From Typhlomys cinereus (lineage: Eukaryota > Chordata > Mammalia > Rodentia > Platacanthomyidae), in NCBI GenBank assembly GCA_023101885.1, contig JALPQD010000088.1, forward strand, positions 5,615,501 through 5,679,500: a DNA stretch of 64,000 nt, read 5' to 3'. This document shows positions 13,201 to 22,030 of the stretch, one piece after another. Position 1 is the first letter of the stretch. Each line of letters begins with the position of its first letter. The translations under genes and the position numbers were made by a program. A model generated the notes under the pieces. It was not told the origin of the DNA and made no database searches. It saw nothing but the letters and a program-made list of their open reading frames with translations.

Positions 13201-16200
13201 CCACCAGTGCCTATTGAGTAACAGGCAGACCCTCTGCAGAATGAGTGGCAAACTGCAGCCCCCTTCTTAACATAAAGTCCATGCTGCCACAATTTCTATT
13301 AATGTATCCTCTCTGGAGGAGAGATCGGGAAACTCAAGATTAACTCGGCCAACACAAAAGACACTAAAAGGTAAAGCAAGTTTCTATTTCAGACAGCTCT
13401 CCCATCATATATCACATGGGAAAGCAGGGTGTACCTATAGCTATCAGATTTGTACTCAATGGTCTGTGACTGCAGAGTGTTTTGGCAGCAAAACACTTTT
13501 CAGGAGCCCACATCAGCACTGTCGTTAGGAGAAAAAGACCTGCTTTGCCTAGAGACAGGGAAGGCGCCGAGGGCAACAGACAACTATTACTGAAATTTTT
13601 CAGAAAGTGAATTTTCCTTTTACTGCCTAACAGACAGTAAACACAATATGGGAAAAAGGCTGGGGAAATGGCTCAGCGGCTAAGAGTGCTTTCTGTAGGA
13701 GCATGAGGACCTAAGTTCAGATCCCCAGCACCCACATAAAGAAGTGGGCACATGCCTGGGAGCTCAGTCAGGGTGGGTGGAGACAGGCGGATTGCAGGGG
13801 CCCCCTGGTTACTAGCCTACCATGAAGTCAGGGAGAGACTCTAATGGAAATGAGGTGCAGTGTGAGAGAGCAGGACACAATGTCCTCACTTGGCCTCCAA
13901 AGGTGCACATATATCACACACATGGTTCAGATGGTTCAGAATGTAAGGGTAACTGCATACAAACCTGGTGATTTTACTTTGATTCCCTAGAGACTACATG
14001 GTGAAAGGAAAGGACCAACTTCCAAAAGCTAATCTTTGACATCCACATATGCATGCTTTTGTACACCCACCATTCTTTCTAAATATTTGAACACATTTTA
14101 ATATATAAAATATTTTAAAGCACAGTATGGGAACTGCCAGAGGATGTGTCAAATAACTGACAAACAAAAGCCAGCAGGTGACCATCTTGATTCATACTCA
14201 ATGAACATGCCCAGGATGAGAAAACTGTCAACACCATGGGGTCAAATCTCATCATTTTCTGAAGAGAAAAAAAAGTCAATAAATAAATACAACTAGGGTT
14301 CCCACCCCATCATCTATGAAGATTGTTGCAATCCCAGCACTTTTGAGGTAGAGTTAGAAGAATCGTGAGACTATCAGGGGAAAAAAAAAAGATCCAAATT
14401 ATGAGTTGTGAGAGTCCTAAAGTTAACCTAGTAATACAGTAATTATGTCTTGAAAATTTAAGACAGTCAACTGGCAATAAAAAACAAAAGCATAAGTCTT
14501 CGGACAAAGTTTTTCAACTTTGGCCAGATAATTTTTTTTTTTTTTTTGAGGGGGATATTCTGTGCCTTGTAAGGCTCTAAGTAGTGTCTTTGGGTTCTAT
14601 CCTATAGAAGTCAGTAACATCCCAACCTTCCATTATGATAACTAAAAACGTCTCTAGACATTACCAAATGTTCTGTGTGTGGGTGAACATGCGTGTATGT
14701 ACATGGGTCTGTGTATGCATGTGTGTGTCTGCACAGGACTGAATCCAGAACATCTAAAAGCCAGCTGATGAGCTACAGCTGCCAGGGATAAAGACCTATG
14801 TGTGGAAGGAGCAAAGGGAAAGCCCCCAGGCCCCAGCTCTCTGTCCCTACCTGACTCTGCCAGCATCTTCACAGCCTTGGCCTTGGCCAGCTCCAAGGCC
14901 GTCACCCAGCGCTGGCGCTCCACTTCTGAGCTGGCCTTCAGATGGTAGGTCTGAGCGCCCCCGTTAGAAATGATGAAGTTACAGGAGTCCTCCACGGTGA
15001 TGTTGGCCGTGGCAAGGTTGATGGTGCCCCGGCAGGTATGCCTCATTTCTGCCTTCGACCTGCATAGGGAGACAAGGACCCGGTGAACAGAAATGCAAAG
15101 GATGGTTTATCCTGCACTGTTTTCCACCTCTAGGGTAACTCTGAGCACCGTGAAGACTTGGGAGTCCTAGGAATCCACAAATTGCTGTTGTATTTCCCTC
15201 GACAACCCTCAAAAGTCCAAGATGCCTTGGAGAATTCCTTCTGCACTGTGAGTATTGTCTTGTGAGTCAGTTTGTACTTCCTTGCGGTTCCTCTCACCAC
15301 GAGCTTTTCAAAATGGTTTTTACTAAGACAGAATTATGGACCATATTAATTCATCAATTTTAATCATGCACCTGAGTTCTGCAATACAACTGGGCAACCG
15401 CTGCCACAATCAAGAAGTGGAACATTTTTCTCACCCTACAAAGCTCCCGCATGCCCATAACAGTCAGGAACTACTTTCTACTTAGCAGGTTACAAAGTGT
15501 TTTATAACTTCATGCAATGAAACTTTGTATGACAATCTCATCCTCTAAGAATAGCTCCAGTTGTACAAATACTGAATCACCCCCCTCACTGTGAGCACAA
15601 ACGAGAACTGTCACACCACGCACAGGATTACAGTGCAGAAGGGTATAAAAAGGCCTCCATTAAGTGATTAGACTACTGGCTATGGCTCAAATGGTAAGAA
15701 CTAAGAGCAACTAGCTGTTTGCAATAGTAAACAAAGAAGAATTATAAAAGAATCCCAGGGCATGTTGATCTTTCTGGAAAATGTCTCTTCCTAAGTCTTA
15801 CAGCCTTCCATTGGTGGGAACTCCGAAACTACCCTATTAATAGCTAGGATGGCTTCAGCAGATCTGCACCCAGAGGGCTGGGTGTAAAAATCTTCCCAAT
15901 CCCTACTGGCTGACAGGTCTATTAATAAACTAACTTCTAAACTTTACAGCACTACTTGGCGACAATCGAGCTCCTGGACACTTTACAGAAAGGATCTCGC
16001 TTTACAGGAAACATCACGCACAACCACACATATGGCAAAAACTGTTGGTTTTTCACTGCCCTCCGGTTATGTCCCAGAACCTGCAGGTCCAGATTGCAGT
16101 TGTTTTCCCTGTCCAACTTGGAACGTAAAGAGGTCAAAGTCCTTTGCCAAGTGCACAGCACAGAGCAGGGGAGCCAAGCACACCTGATGCGTCCAGAATT

Positions 16201-19200
16201 CCTGCATGCCGCGGCACACGCCCTGTCTCCACAGTCATGTGTGGTGTGTCTGAATAAACGGCCTGTTGCACTTGGGAAGACAGATTTGCTCGGCTGATCA
16301 CACAAAACTGTTTCCTCCTCAAATGCACAAATGGGTAGTGTGGAGTAATAAGGGGGTCTCAAAGGACTGGCACTTTCCATGCTCTGCACCTGCCGCATGG
16401 TAACGTGAATCCCTGCTTTCTTTTTCTGTTCTTACCTCCCGCCCCCAGGCTTCAGTTACATGATGAATAATGCAGACTGAGCTGCAGACCCACAGCTGAT
16501 GGCCAGCTGAAGCCCAGCTCCTTGGACCTCCTATAGCATTCTTCCTTTGTGGCACTGCTCTCTACCCACTTCCTCGACTGCCTCCACCATCCTCACGCAC
16601 CAAAGGCTAACATCACGTCCTTAGCAGCTCATCAGACACCAAAGAACCCTGGGAGCCAGGCAGGCTTGACCACAAAGCCCTTGGCTTGGGTAAATACACC
16701 TAGTCAGGAAAGATTACCACAGAAGCTAGAAAGACATGCTTGTGAGGGCACAAACAGCTCTTCAGATACTACAGTATTGCAAGGTTATTTTCAGGCTAGA
16801 AAGTTCTCGCCTGAAAAGGTCTACAGAAATAGTAATCAAATCTCTAGAAGCTACCAGGAACACCAATACTATAGCCTTCCATGATGTTTCTGATGGGATT
16901 CTCCATCAGAGTTTAAGCAAGGGGTCTGTAGATCAAAGCACAGGAAAGATAGAAAGAAGCAGGAAGTTTGCTAAAATCTGTTAGGACAAGACAACAGAGG
17001 ATGGGGTCTAGGAAGAAAAACAGCATTTTGGAAATTGCATACATCAGAGGGTACATGTTTCAGAGGTGTGAAAACCAGGAGGAACTACACACAACATGGG
17101 AGATGGGGACCATAAGACCCTGCTAGGAGGAATACACTGCAACACAGGAAGAGGTTCTTTGCTTCAATGTTGAGGTTAATGCATATTTGCTACACTAGAT
17201 CTATAGCTTGGTTAGCTTATGGGTGGGACCATACTAGTTGGCAAGGACAAGACAACGGCACAGTTGCCAATGAATGTTGGTCCATTTTGGAGTCAGATAG
17301 GTACTACTAACTCGTGGGAAATGAATTAAGAGTATCAATGAATACTCAAAAAAGACAGCAATGTGTAAGTAATTAAGGGTCAAGGTCAGTATTGATCAAA
17401 ACTGAACAAAGAATCAACTGGCCCAAAGGCCCATGAAAGAGCCAGGAAAGATTGAAAAGGGCACATATTAAGGCTTTCAGCTGGTGTGCAAGTTTTGAAA
17501 AAAAGAACTGGAGAGATAGCTCAGTGGGCAGGACAGCTGCTCAGAGGTTTTGAAAATGGGAAATCAGTGCTACTAGTGATGAGCCAAATCAGAACATGAA
17601 TCAACTGAACATCAATGATACGACATGAATTTGAACGGGGGGGGGGGGGGGGGGGACGGGACGGGACACACCTCTGAACCAAACTAAAATCTTAGAAGTG
17701 TGATCCAACCCTACACCTGCGGTCCTAGATGAGCAGCTACAAAGTGTTACATTCAAATACAATACACAATAATGCCAATGATACAAGAGTCCACAATGAA
17801 CAAGGAGGAAGGCATCTTCTACTGCGAGGGGACAGATAAGAATGTTTTCCTGCCAATGACCTCTAACTCAACTCTGATTTCTCCTCAACACTCTTAAGGG
17901 CCAATACAATGGGGTTGATGGAAAAGACAAGTGTGTACCCTGACCCTCTTTGCAGCCAAGGGCTGCTGCTGGTGAAGCAACTCAAATAGACTGGGCCATT
18001 CTTCCTGTACCCAAAACTGGACGATTTCAGGAAAAGCATCCGGAAATGGTATGACACTGAGTAAAGTCTCCCTTCAAAGAACACTTTTGCACTTTTTGTT
18101 AGAAACAACCATAACCATAATCTATTAACTGACTGAGAGATGGTAGAACAATTCAGGATGATTCCTGAAGTCATCCCTGGACCTTCAGAGACACACGCTG
18201 TGCACTCTTCTACACACACATGCATGCATGTATGCGCGCGCATGTACGTGTGCACACACACACATTTCACATGCAAAAAGTAAATAAAAATAAAATTAAA
18301 GTATTAAACTTATGTAAGTAATTATCTCTATACCTAATTGGTCTAAGTCACGCTAACCTGAGTTTTAGGTTATAATGGTGTGAACCAGTCCGAATTACTC
18401 CAAGACCATGGGAACCAGTGCCTTTGTAAGTAAATATCAGTCAGTCGTCTTATCAGGAAAACGGGGTACTTCCAACTCCCAGGGAGAAAGGAGATCTATG
18501 TAGACTGTATACAGAACATCCAGCCACAAGGTTCAGGACTCGGGGAATGTTTATGTCCTATCACTAAGTCACCCACCTCAACACCTCTATCTACTGGACT
18601 GTGAATCCCACACTGTCTATGTTATGACTGAATTGTGAGTCACCCTAAGTATACATTAACCATTCCAAAATACACACCGTGAAACCTAAGTAATCATTCC
18701 AGTGACATGAATTCTTCCTTTCATAAAACTTAATCCTAGGTAACTACAGAAAGAGCTCAGAACTGTTGGATAAGACACTTAATTCATTCCCACGGGAGGA
18801 TGTGGAGCAAAAAAAAGAAAGAAAGTGCACGTCTCCGTTCTCAGCTGTCCATCAGGCGAACATTCAGTTGCAACTCTTGGAAAGATAAGGCAAAGGTGGG
18901 GGACCGAAGCGCCAAGCCACCCTGTGTGAGGTGTGCTGGTGTCCTGCCAGCCGAGCGAGCTGGCACGGGCTGGTCGGTCCACGAAGGGCCACGCGTAACC
19001 TTGACTGCTGGAGACCGGACGCCTTAGACTAAAGCGCTCAAGACTTGGGACTTGTCCGTGCTAAGTTGTCGGTGGTGGGGGGTGGTAGGGGGTGCGTCCT
19101 GGGCTTCGACCGTCCTGCCCGGGTCCCCAGATGCCCGACCCCAGGGTCCCTTCTGGCAGATCGAGGTACCAGGCACCTACGTGGTGGCGGAAATACAATG

Positions 19201-19777
19201 CACCAGCAGATGCTGGGGAGACCATCGCAGACGGGGAAGAGGCCAGGGTGGGTGGCATGGGGGGTGCACAGGGGTACACGGGGGGGGGGCGGAGGCCCCG
19301 GGGCACGTGCGGGTCAGTAGCTGTCAAGTCGCGCCGGGGACCCGGGGGCGGCGCCGGGGTGGGGAGGGGGGAGCCGGGGTGCGCGCGGCGCCCCGGAAGC
19401 AGTTACCTGTAGTAGCTCAGGAGCCCGTTGCTCAGCACGAACCAGCGCCGCTGGTAGCCTTTGATGTAATTGGTCCATTTGAAGAGCCAGCCCTCCCGAG
19501 CCGAGCCCGAGCCCCCCGCGCCCGAGCCCCCCGCGGGCGGTGCAGGAGCCGGGCCTGCCGCCGCCGCCGCCGCCGTCACTGCGCCGGCCCCGGAGCCCGG
19601 GCCGCCCGTCGCCGCCGTCGCCGAGCCGGGGGCCGCCCCGCCGCCGGGCCCCGCATCCCCGCGGCCGCCGCCGCCGCCGCCCGCCGCGGGGGGACCCGCG
19701 CCGCCGCCGCCGCCGCCCGGAGCCGCCATGGCCCCCGGACCCGGCCCCACCACGCCTCTCAGCTCGGTGGCCGCCAT
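1047..19777 (-). CDS. OSBP: Oxysterol-binding protein 1, coding exons 1-8 (gene continues beyond the left edge)
   Basis: OSBP exchanges cholesterol for PI4P at ER-Golgi membrane contact sites. Eight exons join in frame: 19407-19777, 14851-15059, 12338-12588, 7643-7841, 7296-7398, 6980-7034, 6685-6816 and 1047-1292, giving 1566 nt or 522 codons, all with GT-AG borders. The translation matches mammalian OSBP in order. It has a Gly/Ala-rich N-terminus, a PH domain from about residue 95 (EGWLFKW) to 188, a helical/coiled-coil stretch, and the FFAT motif EFFDAPE at about 361-367 that binds VAP proteins in the ER. A Ser-rich phospho-region ([17 protein letters not shown]) follows, then the start of the ORD sterol-binding domain. 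The last residues in the window are CEQ; the signature VSHHPP of the family lies in the next exon, off the left edge. No stop or frameshift is seen. Start choice: MAATEL matches the known N-terminus. Confidence 0.97.
2380..2533 (-). repeat. B2-like tRNA-derived SINE
   Basis: Minus-strand copy: the right end reads ctgaaccatctcaccagccc, the complement of a tRNA-type SINE head. Diverged copy in OSBP intron 7. Confidence 0.7.
5169..5453 (+). repeat. tRNA-derived SINE with (CA)n(CT)n(CA)n tail
   Basis: Head 'gacggctcagttggtaaaag' with an A-box-like sequence, a B-box-like GAGTTTAGAGCCC, then a diverged body. It ends in a compound microsatellite (about 5394-5453) of CA, CT and CA runs. Confidence 0.7.
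5735..5851 (-). repeat. B1-like SINE fragment
   Basis: Minus-strand 7SL-derived pattern: 'gtagccaaggctggctgac', 'cttctgcctctgacaccc' and 'gcaccaccatgccagcccc'. Diverged. Confidence 0.7.
6062..6368 (-). repeat. Family-A tRNA-derived SINE with (TG)n end
   Basis: Full-length minus-strand copy. It begins at the (TG)n tail, then 'cactgtgtgtccctgtagag', a central 'tttgctttgctctgggattt', and ends in the tRNA-like head complement 'cccctgagccatctctccag'. Reference copy for the family in this window. Confidence 0.85.
6685..6816 (-). CDS. OSBP: OSBP coding exon 7 (start of ORD, residues 397-440)
   Basis: Encodes [20 protein letters not shown] and [20 protein letters not shown], ending IPMP. This is the entry to the oxysterol-binding-related domain, including the lid region. 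The exon is 132 nt with both borders in phase 0. Confidence 0.95.
6980..7034 (-). CDS. OSBP: OSBP coding exon 6 (55 nt, Ser-rich phospho-region)
   Basis: This is the shortest OSBP exon in the window. It encodes [18 protein letters not shown], a serine cluster described as a regulatory phosphorylation region in OSBP. The acceptor is cttgcag and the donor GAGCAG|gtaaca. At 55 nt, skipping it would shift the reading frame. Confidence 0.94.
7296..7398 (-). CDS. OSBP: OSBP coding exon 5 with FFAT motif (residues 344-378)
   Basis: Encodes [20 protein letters not shown], then [22 protein letters not shown] is a canonical FFAT motif with an acidic upstream flank; in this family it binds the MSP domain of VAP-A/B on the ER. 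The acceptor is tttcag and the donor CACAA|gtaagt. Confidence 0.95.
7643..7841 (-). CDS. OSBP: OSBP coding exon 4 (central helix, residues 278-344)
   Basis: Encodes [20 protein letters not shown] and the coiled-coil [20 protein letters not shown]. It ends TPGSASSGK plus one base. The acceptor is cacacag and the donor AAAG|gtaggc. The linker just before the FFAT exon differs slightly from human. Confidence 0.95.
10047..10135 (-). repeat. B1-like SINE fragment
   Basis: 'cccaggctggccttgaactc' is the diagnostic 7SL/B1 complement. It is followed by 'gatcttcctgcctca' and the right-end 'caggcacatgccatc'. Confidence 0.8.
10300..10375 (-). repeat. ID-like SINE fragment
   Basis: Plus-strand 'tggagcccagggccctgagc' and 'ctctcgctgactaacatctc' resemble a minus-strand ID element. 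Diverged. Confidence 0.45.
10640..10715 (+). repeat. ID-like SINE
   Basis: 'ggctcaatgggtaagagcac' head and B-box 'gggttcaaatctctagcaca', followed by an A-rich tail. Confidence 0.65.
11738..12007 (+). repeat. Family-A tRNA-derived SINE
   Basis: Head 'agactctgcctcacaagcag', B-box in 'gagttcagatcccaggtccc', body 'gtggtctgcacttctggtct', 3' end 'ccctctgatacacagagaca'. Nearly full length, plus strand, in OSBP intron 3. Confidence 0.85.
12338..12588 (-). CDS. OSBP: OSBP coding exon 3 (residues 194-277)
   Basis: Starts [18 protein letters not shown], an acidic Ser-rich linker, and continues through LQRSLSELE (the LxRxxS context known as a protein kinase D site in human OSBP) to TSNAMIN. It is predicted helical and part of the dimerising central region. 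The acceptor is ccctgcag and the donor AAC|gtgagt. Confidence 0.95.
12826..13112 (-). repeat. B4/RSINE1-like SINE
   Basis: Starts in a TG-rich tail, contains 'ggaagccagagactgacatc' and ends 'ggcccatctctccatccc' (head complement). Layout resembles rodent RSINE1/B4. Diverged. Confidence 0.55.
13658..13925 (+). repeat. B4-like SINE
   Basis: 'ggctggggaaatggctcagc', 'taagttcagatccccagcac', then a body with a B1-like middle 'ggagacaggcgg'. Plus-strand copy in OSBP intron 2. Confidence 0.7.
14851..15059 (-). CDS. OSBP: OSBP coding exon 2 (second half of PH domain, residues 124-194)
   Basis: Translates as [20 protein letters not shown] and onward to KMLAES. It completes the PH domain, which binds PI4P and Arf1 at the trans-Golgi. 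The acceptor is ctatgcag|GTCG and the donor is TCAG|gtaggg. The split codons join to Arg on one side and Asp on the other. Confidence 0.96.
17504..17552 (+). repeat. Truncated tRNA-SINE head
   Basis: Only 'actggagagatagctcagtg' and a few following bases match. The body is absent. Confidence 0.5.
17637..17655 (+). repeat. G19 homopolymer
   Basis: Nineteen consecutive Gs followed by acgggacggg. In OSBP intron 1, antisense (C-run) to the transcript. Confidence 0.9.
18146..18266 (+). repeat. 3' half of a family-A SINE with alternating YR tail
   Basis: 'caattcaggatgattcctga' and 'tcatccctggaccttcagag' match the 3' half of family A. The expected (CA)n tail has become a longer mixed alternating tract, 18211-18265. 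Confidence 0.7.
19407..19777 (-). CDS. OSBP: OSBP coding exon 1 (residues 1-124)
   Basis: Begins [11 protein letters not shown] and encodes a long Gly/Ala/Pro-rich leader followed by the first half of the PH domain, ending LLSYY plus two bases of an Arg codon. The donor is CAG|gtaact. The exon is about 80% GC with several (CCG)6-type runs. An in-frame GTG-headed extension upstream has no ATG and is not used as the start. Confidence 0.95.
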
Positions 19778-20234
19778 GAGCCTCCGCCGCCCGGAGAGAC
19801 ACGACCGGAACCGCCTGCGAGCGCCGCCGCCGCCGCCGCCCGGAGCGCCCCACACGGCTAGCGCATCGGCCGCCGCCGCGCAGCGTCCCCGCCCCGCCAG
19901 GCCCGCCGGGGGAAGGAGGGCTCGGCCGCCGGGAAGGAGCGCGACGATTGGCGCCGCCGAGTGTCACTTGCGGAAGACCCCGCGGACATTGGCATCTCTC
20001 TCGGGCCTGTCATGCCGCTCCGCCCAGTGAGAGGCCCCGGGGAGGGACGCGTCCGCCTGTCCCGCCGTCGATTGGCCGCGGCGGAGGCCAATCAGACGCG
20101 GCTGCCAGCTCATTGGTGCGTTCCCCGAAGTCCTGGCGCTCCGGGAGGACGGGAGAATGCAGAGTGCCCGGCCGGCTGGGTCGCCGATTGGCTGGTGTCT
20201 CCGTCACTCGCGTCCGTTTCTGCTTCTGTCACTG

Positions 20235-20242
20235 CCACGTCA
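20235..20242 (-). promoter_or_regulatory. TGACGTGG element (UPRE/CRE-like)
   Basis: The plus strand reads CCACGTCA, so the OSBP strand carries TGACGTGG, the core of the ATF6/XBP1 unfolded-protein-response element and close to a CRE. It is flanked by CCAAT boxes at 20187 and 20288. Function is inference. Confidence 0.4.
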
Positions 20243-20345
20243 CCCGCTCCCATCAACGCTTCGCCTCATCCTCTTCCGCCCTTAACGATTGGTGGTTGAC
20301 ATCAGCTGCTCGACATTTTCCACCAGTTGCTGGACGCGTCGAGGT

Positions 20346-20366
20346 AAAAAAAAAAAGGGGGGGGGG
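20346..20366 (+). repeat. A11G10 tract in the OSBP promoter
   Basis: Eleven As then ten Gs on the plus strand, a perfect homopurine run (C10T11 on the OSBP strand). Confidence 0.85.
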
Positions 20367-21598
20367 CGTCTCACATCAAGTCATTCGCATTTCTCATTGG
20401 TTGTCACCTGTGTCGCTCACGCGTCGACGGGGAAGCGGGGCTGTGATTGGACTTGGCTCCGGGACTTGTTGGTGAAGGCTGGAGCTTGGCGATGCTGACC
20501 AATAAAGAAGACCTAGTGAGAGCGGGCCAGGCCGGGGCGGCCAGTAAATGCCGGGGCGCTTGTGCGGGACGGACGTGCACACCTGCTTGCGGCTTCGGGG
20601 AAGTCGGGGGGCCTCTCTGACGCCTCGTGCGACGTGGGGAAACGTGCACGGCCCGCTTTCTGTATTAAGACCCCCCAGAGTGTCTTGTTAGGATGAAGTG
20701 GGCAGACAGAGCGAGTCTTCCATCCTGAAGCCCTCCTAAGGGGATAGATCCCCTGTTGGAGTCAAAGGGCTGGTTTCCTGGGGAGCCCACCGAGGGGCTC
20801 CCGAGCCCGGGACCCCCCGCCCCAGTTCCCTTACCTGGTTGGCTCATTATCACACCACACACTTGCCCCTTGGTTCTAGACTCTCATATGCTCCCATTAA
20901 TTCTGTCCCACATTCGTTGCATTGGTGTATAGATAGATAAGCAACCTTCCATAAGTTAAAGCCTTCTTTAAGGTTAACTTTTAGTTTCTTCGTTTGGTGT
21001 TTGTTTTGGTACCACGGGTTGGTTAGTTTGCTTCAATTTGTCGACAGTTGAGAAATCACAAACTCAGCAACTAGTGCAGCGGTCAGGTGTAAATTGTAGT
21101 GACAGATACAGCCAAAAACTGTAGTTTGGGGAAAGCGGCACTTGCCACTTGTCCACAGTTGGAACGAGCAGTAGGAGAAGCTTTTAAGTCCCATAAAAAT
21201 ATTTCTTCTTAGCACTGTCAAGAAAGCAAACTTTTTGAAAAAGCCTTGTCACTTCAGTTAAAAAACCTCAGAGAGATGCAGCTGTGGCTAAGTGCATTAG
21301 AATGTTGTGCATTAGAACAATAAAAAAACAACTATGTTGCACAACATTGCTCAGTTCACTTAGCATTCACAAAGGAGAAGCACATACTTTTCAGCTGGGA
21401 GTTCTGACTGTTCTCATTTCAACCCAGTTATCTGGCTGAACCATCATAACCCTAGGACAGCCAACTTTTTTTTTTTTTTTTTTTTTAATGAGGTCTCTGT
21501 TGGCTTTGTGGCACAAAGTACATACCATGTGCTAATGAAATTTCCAAACTATTTGAAACTGTATCCAATCAAGTGTTTAGATCTAAGCTCCGTTTATA

Positions 21599-21690
21599 GG
21601 GGCTGGAGAAACCAGTTCAGTGAGGCCAGGAATTGGTAGGCCAGTTTGGTAGAGTGTCTGCCTAGCATTGAGTTCCATCCTCAGTACCAG
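21599..21690 (+). repeat. ID-like SINE fragment
   Basis: 'ttggtagagtgtctgcctag' and 'cattgagttccatcctcagt' match the ID head and B-box. Diverged. Confidence 0.5.
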
Positions 21691-21876
21691 TTAACACTGG
21701 GAGATGGCAGCAACAGGTTTGCCGAAGGCCAGCTTGGGCTATGCAAGGTTGTAGCTGCCTCTACCCCGTGATCATGGGAGAGAATCTGATATGGAGATTA
21801 TGCTGACTTAGTAGGGGACTTCAGATATCGCCGTTCTGAAGTGTCATCACAGTGCTTCATGACTACAGAAGCACAG

Positions 21877-21879
<3 letters not shown>

Positions 21880-21924
<45 letters not shown>
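21880..21924 (+). repeat. (CA)n microsatellite
   Basis: About 22 uninterrupted CA units. Confidence 0.95.
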
Positions 21925-21926
<2 letters not shown>

Positions 21927-21982
21927 ACGCAGCATCAAATACAAACCAGGTCATACCAGGATTCCTACCAACACAGACAGGA

Positions 21983-22030
21983 GGGGCTGGAGAGATGGCT
22001 CAGAGGTTAAGGCTCTGGCTCTCAATATAG
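21983..22030 (+). repeat. tRNA-SINE head fragment
   Basis: 'ggggctggagagatggctca' and 'gaggttaaggctctggctct' are a near-perfect SINE head. The following 170 bases do not match family A. Confidence 0.65.

Larger units (their letters stand above)
12589..14850 (-). other. OSBP: OSBP intron 2
   Basis: Carries B4-like SINEs at 12826-13112 (minus) and 13658-13925 (plus). A T15 run lies near 14530-14546. No additional exon is visible. Confidence 0.65.
15060..19406 (-). other. OSBP: OSBP intron 1
   Basis: A 4.3-kb first intron. It holds a SINE head at 17504-17552, a G19 homopolymer at 17637-17655, the 3' half of a family-A SINE at 18146-18266 with an alternating purine-pyrimidine tract, and the inner shore of the CpG island from about 18900. 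The interval 15060-17500 shows nothing that I can assign. Confidence 0.7.
19947..20503. promoter_or_regulatory. Array of nine CCAAT pentamers (NF-Y-type sites)
   Basis: ATTGG occurs at 19947-19951, 20071-20075, 20112-20116, 20187-20191, 20288-20292, 20396-20400 and 20446-20450. These read CCAAT on the OSBP strand. CCAAT occurs on the plus strand at 20088-20092 and 20499-20503. About one pentamer would be expected by chance in 557 bp. Occupancy by NF-Y is inferred, not shown. Confidence 0.7.
18900..20660. promoter_or_regulatory. OSBP: OSBP CpG island and promoter
   Basis: GC- and CpG-rich block over OSBP exon 1, extending about 0.9 kb upstream of the start codon. No TATA box is evident. The upstream part holds an unusually dense set of CCAAT boxes between 19947 and 20503, a TGACGTGG-type element at 20235-20242 (minus strand) and an A11G10 tract at 20346-20366. 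This looks like a broad TATA-less housekeeping promoter. The transcription start cannot be placed exactly from sequence. Confidence 0.8.

Noticed and set aside
19778..19855. 26-codon in-frame N-terminal extension of OSBP
   Set aside because: It begins with GTG, not ATG, directly after a TAG, and known OSBP proteins start at MAATEL.
19052..19861. Plus-strand open frame of 269 codons antisense to OSBP exon 1
   Set aside because: Composition is Arg/Pro/Ala-rich as expected from reading GC-rich DNA in another frame. There is no recognisable domain, and it fully overlaps a well-supported exon.
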